This document shows, in pieces, positions 1 to 3,990 of a stretch of DNA of 5,162 bases. A program made the translations under genes and the position numbers. The first letter of the stretch is position 1. Each line of letters opens with the position of its first letter. The DNA is from Oscillospiraceae bacterium (lineage in GTDB: Bacteria > Bacillota > Clostridia > Oscillospirales > Oscillospiraceae): NCBI GenBank assembly GCA_016287555.1, contig JAEFAK010000140.1, forward strand, positions 1-5,162, in the 5' to 3' direction. The notes beneath the pieces were generated by a model. It made no database searches, was not told the origin of the DNA, and worked only from the letters and a program-made list of their open reading frames with translations.

Positions 1-371
1 TCCTTCCTGCCGGCCCCGTCTATCGTGCCGCAGGCGTAGAGTAGCCTGCCAGCGTCGAGCCCGGAAAAGGCGGACTTGACGTGGGCCTTGGCGTTTTGGC
101 AGTCGTATTTCAGGCGGAAGAGGCGCACGGCCTCCTTATCCGGGGCGAACCTGTCGAGCTCGTCGAACGTCTCGGCGCGCAGCGCGCTCATCGCGGCGTC
201 CACGCCGGCTGCGTCGAGCCCCTCGACGTCCCCGAAGCCGTATTCCGCCAGCAGGCGCGCCGCCGCGGCCGTATCGGCCGAGAGCAGACGCTCGAGGCGC
301 TCCCTGTCGAGCACGGCGGAACGTCTGGCCTTGAGCATTGCCGATATGAACAGGTAATCCTCGTCGCGCAT
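1..371 (-). CDS. ntpC: V-type ATP synthase subunit C (3'-truncated by window edge)
   Basis: Subunit C (V-ATPase C/AC39, eukaryotic d, family) is the funnel-shaped cytoplasmic protein that sits on the K ring and connects it to the central rotor shaft. The visible 123 codons begin MRDEDYLFISAMLKARRSAV and reach the family-typical block RLKYDCQNAKAHVKSAF at about residues 88-104, which resembles the conserved 'LKYD.HN.K..LK' stretch. The reading frame stays open to the left edge, so the C-terminal two-thirds are missing (family length is about 330 residues). The ATG at 369-371 is supported by an AGGTGA ribosome site six bases upstream. It lies 56 bases downstream of the subunit E stop and is clearly part of the same operon, in the position ntpC occupies in E. 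hirae. The first residues are alpha-helical and alanine/leucine/arginine rich, as expected. Identification rests on motif and operon position together. Confidence 0.92.
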   Translation of the reverse strand, partial: MRDEDYLFISAMLKARRSAVLDRERLERLLSADTAAAARLLAEYGFGDVEGLDAAGVDAAMSALRAETFDELDRFAPDKEAVRLFRLKYDCQNAKAHVKSAFSGLDAGRLLYACGTIDGAGRK

Positions 372-377
372 GGCGCG

Positions 378-383
378 TCACCT
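378..383 (-). promoter_or_regulatory. Ribosome binding site of subunit C
   Basis: AGGTGA on the minus strand with a six-base spacer to the ATG at 371. It fixes the start of the truncated subunit C gene. A second purine run (GAAAGG, 390-385) lies just upstream but is too far for best spacing. Confidence 0.7.
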
Positions 384-427
384 ACCTTTCGTGCTTGGAG
401 TGTTGCTTTGTGAGACCCTTCGAGCCC

Positions 428-1027
428 TTATGAGAACATGGTCCCCGCGAGCTGCGAGGCGAGCTCGTCGCGCAGAGAGGCGGCCGCCGTCTCCACGGAG
501 CAGTTGGTCTCTATGTCGCCGGAGCGGACGACGACTCCCCCGGCCATCTCTCGCGCCGCGGGAGAGAGCTTCAGCTCCCCCGGAAGGCCGCGCGCGGCCA
601 GCAGAGCATTGGCGGCCTCGACCGCCTTCGCGCCGACGGAGTCCCTGTCGCGCGCGCTGAATACGACCTCCTCCGAGCCCGTGACGGCGGCCTTCGCCGC
701 GCTGCGGGCGAGGAAATCGACGTACTCAGGCTCCGGGAGCCCGGCTATGAGCTCCAGCGCCCGGCTGAAAGCGGCGGATACGCTCTCCTGCTTGAGAGCG
801 AGGACGGACTTGCGTATCTCCGTCTCCGCGGCGGCGACGGCGCGCGAGGCCTTCGCCCTGCGCTCGGCGTTGCGCGCGGAGATGACCTCGGCATACCTCG
901 CGCGGGCCGTCTCATCCCATTTCAGGGATATCTCTGCGGCCTGCGAGGCGGCCTCGGCGGCGATGCGCGAGGCCTCGGCCTCGGCGTCCGACGCTATGCG
1001 GGCTGTTATCTTCTCTATCCCGTTCAT
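428..1027 (-). CDS. ntpE: V-type ATP synthase subunit E (peripheral stalk)
   Basis: Subunit E forms, with the small coiled-coil G/H-type subunit, the peripheral stalk that stops the catalytic head from turning with the rotor. The protein has 199 residues, normal for the family. The start MNGIEKITARI is the typical bacterial E start. Residues 1-95 are an alanine/glutamate/arginine-rich helix suited to coiled-coil pairing, with an RK-x-LxLK-like stretch at 72-79. The globular C-terminal part shows LPEPEYVDFL (97-106), EEVVFSARD (119-127) and GGVVVRSGDIETNCSVE (163-179), the last being the best family signature. The ATG at 1027 is chosen because GAGG lies six bases upstream and the family start matches. 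An in-frame extension to 1300 would run through the K gene and encode arginine-rich nonsense. The GAGG overlaps the stop codon of K (eight bases between genes), so translation is probably coupled to K. Confidence 0.95.
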   Translation of the reverse strand: MNGIEKITARIASDAEAEASRIAAEAASQAAEISLKWDETARARYAEVISARNAERRAKASRAVAAAETEIRKSVLALKQESVSAAFSRALELIAGLPEPEYVDFLARSAAKAAVTGSEEVVFSARDRDSVGAKAVEAANALLAARGLPGELKLSPAAREMAGGVVVRSGDIETNCSVETAAASLRDELASQLAGTMFS

Positions 1028-1035
1028 GGCGCGCC

Positions 1036-1512
1036 TCAGATGCGGATGAGCATCAGCAGCGACGCGAGCAGGGAGAGTATCGCGTAAAACTCGACCGTGA
1101 TGCACAGCACCATGCCCTTGGACCAGTCGTCGGGCTTCTTGGCCAGCAGGTTTATCGAGCCCGCGGCGACGCGGCCCTGCGCGACGGCGGAGATGCCGCC
1201 GCCGATGGCGATGGGCAGGCAGGCGGCCAGATAGCGGCAGCCGTCGACGAAGGCGAGGTCGGCGAACGTCCCGTCGAGCACGCCCATGCGCAGCAGGCAC
1301 ATGAAGCCGACGACGAGGCCGTAGAGGCCCTGCGTGCCGGGTATGACCTGCAATATGAGCACCTTGCCGAACTTGGAGGGATCCTCGCTCAGCAGACCCG
1401 TGCCGGCCTGACCGGCGACGCCCGTGCCGCGCGCGCTTCCCGCGCCGGAGAGGCAGACGGCCAGCGCCGCGCCCAGCATTCCTATTGCCGCGCCTGTGGA
1501 GATTCCGAACAT
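1036..1512 (-). CDS. ntpK: V-type ATP synthase subunit K (membrane rotor ring, predicted Na+-type)
   Basis: Subunit K is the proteolipid that forms the rotating membrane ring carrying ions past subunit I. It has 158 residues and four membrane helices arranged as two similar hairpins: about 4-24 and 50-75, then 94-120 and 132-156. Hairpin 1 contains the IPGTQGLYG motif (57-65), and hairpin 2 contains AQGRVAAG (111-118) and VEFYAIL (140-146) with the ion-carrying glutamate E141. Only the second hairpin carries the carboxylate, as in the fused double-hairpin K of E. hirae, so each subunit should carry one ion. By alignment from memory with NtpK (L61, T64, Q65, Q110, E139) the ligand positions are I57, T60, Q61, Q112 and E141. 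The loop joining the hairpins (about 75-93) is around six residues longer than in E. hirae. The start ATG has AAGGAGG eight bases upstream, the strongest ribosome site in the operon, fitting the need for many copies per complex. Confidence 0.97.
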   Translation of the reverse strand: MFGISTGAAIGMLGAALAVCLSGAGSARGTGVAGQAGTGLLSEDPSKFGKVLILQVIPGTQGLYGLVVGFMCLLRMGVLDGTFADLAFVDGCRYLAACLPIAIGGGISAVAQGRVAAGSINLLAKKPDDWSKGMVLCITVEFYAILSLLASLLMLIRI

Positions 1513-1520
1513 TTCTTTTT

Positions 1521-1527
1521 CCTCCTT
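1521..1527 (-). promoter_or_regulatory. Strong ribosome binding site of subunit K
   Basis: AAGGAGG on the minus strand with an eight-base, A-rich spacer (AAAAAGAA) to the ATG at 1512. It lies in the 17-base gap after the subunit I stop. K is needed in about ten copies against one of I, and this site is far stronger than the start context of I, so the difference looks like stoichiometry control at translation (inference). Confidence 0.85.
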
Positions 1528-1529
1528 GT

Positions 1530-3446
1530 TTACTCTACGTCAACGTATTTGGTGTTGACGGCCAGCGGACGGAACGGCTTGCCGCCGTCCTTATAGAATT
1601 TCCCGAAGTACTCCAGGCACTGGAGCCTGAGGTCGTGCACGTAGCAGCCCAGCAGGTTGAGCCCGAAGTTCAGGATATTGCCTACGATGGATATTATAAG
1701 GAATACTATTATATTTCCGGCTATCGCGCCGAGCGTGTTGAAGACCTGCGCTATGACGCTTCCGGCGAGCATCAGCGCCATAAGACGCGAATAGGAGAGG
1801 ATGTCGCCGAAGTAGCCCGTCACGTTGGAATATATCGAGGCGAAGATGCCGGTTATCTTCCCCATGCCCTTGCCGCGGATCAGCGGCCCGATGACGACCA
1901 TCGCGACGCCGATCCAGAGGACTATCATCGTGACCTTGAGTATCGCCAGCGCGGCGCCCGCGAAGACGACCCACCAGGTGAACTCGTCGAACAGCGCGTC
2001 GAGATACTGCCTCTTTCTGAGCTTCTGGATGAAGCTTATCGCCATGCCCGTTATGATCTGCACCGCGCCGAGCGCCATGCATCCGATGAGTATCATCAGC
2101 GTATCGCCCAGCGGCGTGAACAGGGCGGGCAGCGCGAAGTCCTTTCCGGAGGTTATGAGGACTATCTGCGTCAGCCAGTCGCCGAAGAAGCCGCCCGTCA
2201 GCGCGCCGAAGACGAACGTCGATATGCCGCACCAGAACATGAGGCTGAACATATGCCCCGACGAGCCCTTGGGCTTATACTTTTTCGTTATTATCGCGCC
2301 GGCCAGCATCATCAGCAGCCCGTAGCCCATGTCGGCCATCATTATCCCGTAAAACAGGATGAAGAACGGAGCCATGAGCGGGTTCGGGTCGAGCCCGTCG
2401 TAGGCGGGCAGGGAGTACATCTCCGTGACCATGTTCAGCGCGTTTGTTATTTTGTTGTTTTTCAGCTTGACGGGGACGTCGGGAGCCTCCTCGGGGGCGG
2501 GGTCCTCCGTCTCCCAGGCGCAGGTGAAGTCCTTCAGGAGCTCGGCGAGCTTTTCCTCGTCCGGGGCGGTCAGCCAGCCCTGCAGCAGGACGGCGCTCTC
2601 CGTCCCCGGCATCATGGCGGCGGCCTCGGCCCGCTCGAGGCGGGTATTGGCCCTGTCGAGGCTGCGTCTGAGGCTCTCGCGCCGGTCGGAGAACTCCTCG
2701 GCGACGGCGGTCAGCTGCTCGCGCTTCGCGGCCAGCTCCTCAAGCTTTGCCTCCAGCTCCTCTATATTCTGCGCCGCCGTGCCCTTGACGGCCGGCGGGG
2801 CTATCTGCGAAAAGCCGCTCAGGCGGAGCGCCTCCAGCGCCGCGCCCTCGTCCTCCTTCCGGCTGAGCAGGAGGAAATACTTCCTGTCCTCGTCCTCGGA
2901 GACGGGGATGAGCTCTGCCAGCGCCTCGGACTCGCCCAGCGCCTCGGCCGGGTCGGTCTTCATGGAGTTCGGCACCGCCCCGAAGGCGAGCGAGCAGGTC
3001 TCCGTCCCGCGCGTATCCATGGGAAGGTCCAGCTTCTCCCACGGCGTCAGCGACTCGATGACGCCCCTTGCGCGGCTCTCCTGCTCGGCGACCTTGCGTA
3101 TGGCCTCGTCGAGCTTTTCCAGCTCCGCCGCGTCCTCGAGGGCGACGCGCATCGGCTCCGGATCGAAATACTCCGCCATGGGGACGACGGGCCGCTTGAC
3201 GAACATTTTGCTCTTCTGGAAGGCGTATTTATCCAGCAGGGCGAGCGCGCGCTCTATCGCGGCCTTGTCGCGGCGGCACTGCTCGACCCTGTCGGCCCCG
3301 GGCAGCACGAGCGCGGCCTCCTCGGCCCCGACGGGCTCGGGAGGCTCGACCTGCACGCATCCGAACTTCTGGAGACGGTCGAGCAGCTCGTCCTGCTGGC
3401 TTCGCAGCGCCAGCAGGCGGAGTTTTTTCATCTTGACTATGGCCAT
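1530..3446 (-). CDS. ntpI: V-type ATP synthase subunit I (membrane stator)
   Basis: Subunit I (V-ATPase 116-kDa/subunit a family) is the membrane stator that forms the ion path against the K ring and anchors the peripheral stalk. The 638-residue length is normal. MAIVKMKKLRLLAL is a family-typical start. Residues 1 to about 345 are a soluble domain with charged helices able to form coiled coils (about 102-132 and 225-280). From about 356 come seven or eight membrane helices, starting with the signature FFILFYGIMMADMGYG (361-376). The two conserved stator arginines are visible: R554 in SYSRLMAL (551-558), matching yeast Vph1 R735, and R607 in VHDLRLQCLEYFGKFY (603-618), matching R799. The protein ends with GGKPFRPL (621-628), also family typical. 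Only one base separates its ATG from the stop of the upstream gene, and the nearest purine run (AAGGA, 3462-3466) is 15 bases away, so its translation probably depends on ribosomes finishing the upstream gene. Confidence 0.97.
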   Translation of the reverse strand: MAIVKMKKLRLLALRSQQDELLDRLQKFGCVQVEPPEPVGAEEAALVLPGADRVEQCRRDKAAIERALALLDKYAFQKSKMFVKRPVVPMAEYFDPEPMRVALEDAAELEKLDEAIRKVAEQESRARGVIESLTPWEKLDLPMDTRGTETCSLAFGAVPNSMKTDPAEALGESEALAELIPVSEDEDRKYFLLLSRKEDEGAALEALRLSGFSQIAPPAVKGTAAQNIEELEAKLEELAAKREQLTAVAEEFSDRRESLRRSLDRANTRLERAEAAAMMPGTESAVLLQGWLTAPDEEKLAELLKDFTCAWETEDPAPEEAPDVPVKLKNNKITNALNMVTEMYSLPAYDGLDPNPLMAPFFILFYGIMMADMGYGLLMMLAGAIITKKYKPKGSSGHMFSLMFWCGISTFVFGALTGGFFGDWLTQIVLITSGKDFALPALFTPLGDTLMILIGCMALGAVQIITGMAISFIQKLRKRQYLDALFDEFTWWVVFAGAALAILKVTMIVLWIGVAMVVIGPLIRGKGMGKITGIFASIYSNVTGYFGDILSYSRLMALMLAGSVIAQVFNTLGAIAGNIIVFLIISIVGNILNFGLNLLGCYVHDLRLQCLEYFGKFYKDGGKPFRPLAVNTKYVDVE

Positions 3447-3447
3447 C

Positions 3448-3756
3448 TCAGCCGTTCACGATCCTTTCCACGACCTGTCCGGCGGCCGCGTCGAGCCTGG
3501 CTCCGGCTTTGGCTCGGAGCGCGGCGTCCTCCCGGGCGGCGGCGGCTTTGAGCTCCGCGATGCGGGAAGCCGTCGCCTTTTCCTCGGCGGCGTCGGCCTC
3601 GGCCGACTCTCTCTCGGCGCGCTCCGCGGCGGCAGCCACGGCCTCGCGGCCTTCCTTCTCGGCACGCTCCAGCGCCTCGGCAGCCTCGCGGCGGGCCTTC
3701 TCTATGAGCTCGGCGGCTTTCCTCTCGGCCTCCCTCACGGCGTCTATCGCTTCCAT
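3448..3756 (-). CDS. ntpF: V/A-type ATPase small peripheral-stalk subunit (G/H type, AhaH-like)
   Basis: This small protein pairs with subunit E to make the peripheral stalk. It corresponds to archaeal AhaH/AtpH (eukaryotic G) and, by position, to E. hirae NtpF; names differ between annotation systems. From the ATG at 3756 it has 102 residues, the usual size, starting MEAIDAVREAERKAAELIEK. It is nearly all alanine, glutamate, arginine and lysine, a long helix suited to coiled-coil pairing, and ends in a short mixed segment (GQVVERIVNG). There are no membrane segments or catalytic residues. Identification rests on the AIxxVREAExKAxxxIxxA opening, size, composition and its place directly before subunit I. 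The start is uncertain: AAAGGAGG (3770-3777) is 13 bases from this ATG but only seven from an in-frame TTG at 3762, which would add two residues (MS). It is the first gene of the operon, about 80 bases downstream of a good promoter. Low-complexity sequence makes similarity alone weak evidence. Confidence 0.88.
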   Translation of the reverse strand: MEAIDAVREAERKAAELIEKARREAAEALERAEKEGREAVAAAAERAERESAEADAAEEKATASRIAELKAAAAREDAALRAKAGARLDAAAGQVVERIVNG

Positions 3757-3769
3757 TGACAAGGCAAGG

Positions 3770-3777
3770 CCTCCTTT
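3770..3777 (-). promoter_or_regulatory. Ribosome binding site of the first ATPase gene
   Basis: AAAGGAGG on the minus strand, close to the full anti-Shine-Dalgarno complement. The spacer is seven bases to TTG (3762) and 13 to ATG (3756), so on spacing it favours the TTG start even though the ATG gives the more family-like N-terminus. Confidence 0.8.
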
Positions 3778-3780
3778 CAT

Positions 3781-3793
3781 GCACGTTCCGTGC
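3781..3793. promoter_or_regulatory. Small perfect hairpin / palindrome in the operon leader
   Basis: GCACG-TTC-CGTGC (minus strand GCACG-GAA-CGTGC) is a perfect five-base-pair stem with a three-base loop. It lies in the predicted leader RNA, three bases upstream of the AAAGGAGG ribosome site. It could protect the mRNA 5' end or affect ribosome access; as DNA it could be a short operator half-site pair. The pairing is seen; the role is inference. Confidence 0.45.
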
Positions 3794-3836
3794 GATTTTG
3801 ACAATTTATTTAAATCAAAAAATTCCTACGTATATC

Positions 3837-3865
3837 ATTATACGAAGCTCAATTCCATTTTTCAA
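3837..3865 (-). promoter_or_regulatory. Sigma-A (sigma70-type) promoter of the ATPase operon
   Basis: On the minus strand a -35 element TTGAAA (3865-3860) and a perfect -10 element TATAAT (3842-3837) are separated by exactly 17 bases, the optimal spacing. The DNA around and upstream of the -35 is AT-rich in contrast to the GC-rich genes. Predicted transcription start is near 3830, giving a leader of roughly 70-75 bases before the first gene. No other pair of comparable quality was seen in the gap. Confidence 0.85.
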
Positions 3866-3907
3866 GAGCAAAACGAACTATTCTTTTATGCGAAAACCAT
3901 AATATTG

Positions 3908-3924
3908 GTTATAGCAGATATAAC
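3908..3924. promoter_or_regulatory. Inverted repeat GTTATA-N5-TATAAC, possible operator
   Basis: A perfect 6-5-6 inverted repeat (GTTATA, GCAGA, TATAAC) of 17 bases. It adjoins the GC-rich stem-loop and its near edge is 42 bases upstream of the ATPase -35 element. Size and symmetry suit a dimeric regulator, and the position would suit an activator better than a blocker. It could instead be the AT-rich tail of the terminator or chance. Confidence 0.35.
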
Positions 3925-3958
3925 AGCGCGCCCGTAGCGATGAAGCTTCGGGCGCGTT
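3925..3958 (-). terminator. GC-rich stem-loop, probable terminator of the lysozyme gene
   Basis: CGCGCCCG (3927-3934) pairs perfectly with CGGGCGCG (3949-3956). The stem continues inside after one mismatch with AGC/GCT, leaving a six-base loop (3939-3944), and outside with a G-T and an A-T pair. It lies 32 bases past the stop codon of the lysozyme gene. The following minus-strand bases, CTGTTATAT, are only moderately T-rich, so termination may be incomplete and some read-through into the ATPase operon is possible. No plus-strand gene needs it. Confidence 0.55.
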
Positions 3959-3990
3959 TGAGGTCTTTATCGCAGTTTTTGACGGCGGGC

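Noticed and set aside
81..413. Plus- and minus-strand open frames at the left edge, including one at 136-381 on the minus strand
   Set aside because: They overlap the truncated subunit C frame (371-1), which has the family motif and a ribosome site. The others are arginine-rich or lack motifs.
438..1049. A 203-codon plus-strand open frame opposite subunit E
   Set aside because: Antisense shadow with Ala/Ser/Arg composition; subunit E on the minus strand carries clear family motifs.
1028..1300. Upstream extension of the subunit E frame to 1300
   Set aside because: The extra 91 residues are arginine-rich and lie in another frame of subunit K. The MNGIEK start at 1027 has a ribosome site and fits the family.
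1485..3551. A 688-codon plus-strand open frame, longer than the subunit I gene it overlaps
   Set aside because: It is antisense to subunit I and into the stalk gene, rich in Arg, His, Gln, Glu and Leu, with no recognisable domain. Long antisense frames are expected opposite GC-rich genes. The minus strand has full family motifs and matching ribosome sites.
2425..3759. A 444-codon plus-strand open frame rich in Ser, Ala and Arg
   Set aside because: Antisense shadow of subunit I and the stalk gene; low-complexity composition and no domain or convincing start context.
3757..3804. Extension of the stalk gene to a TTG at 3804 or an ATG at 3780
   Set aside because: Both would translate through the leader hairpin and/or ribosome site and add residues not seen in this family, with no ribosome site of their own.
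3925..3990. The stem-loop as a plus-strand terminator, with the TTTGAGGTCTTTAT tail
   Set aside because: No plus-strand gene lies upstream of it that would need termination, and the T run is broken.
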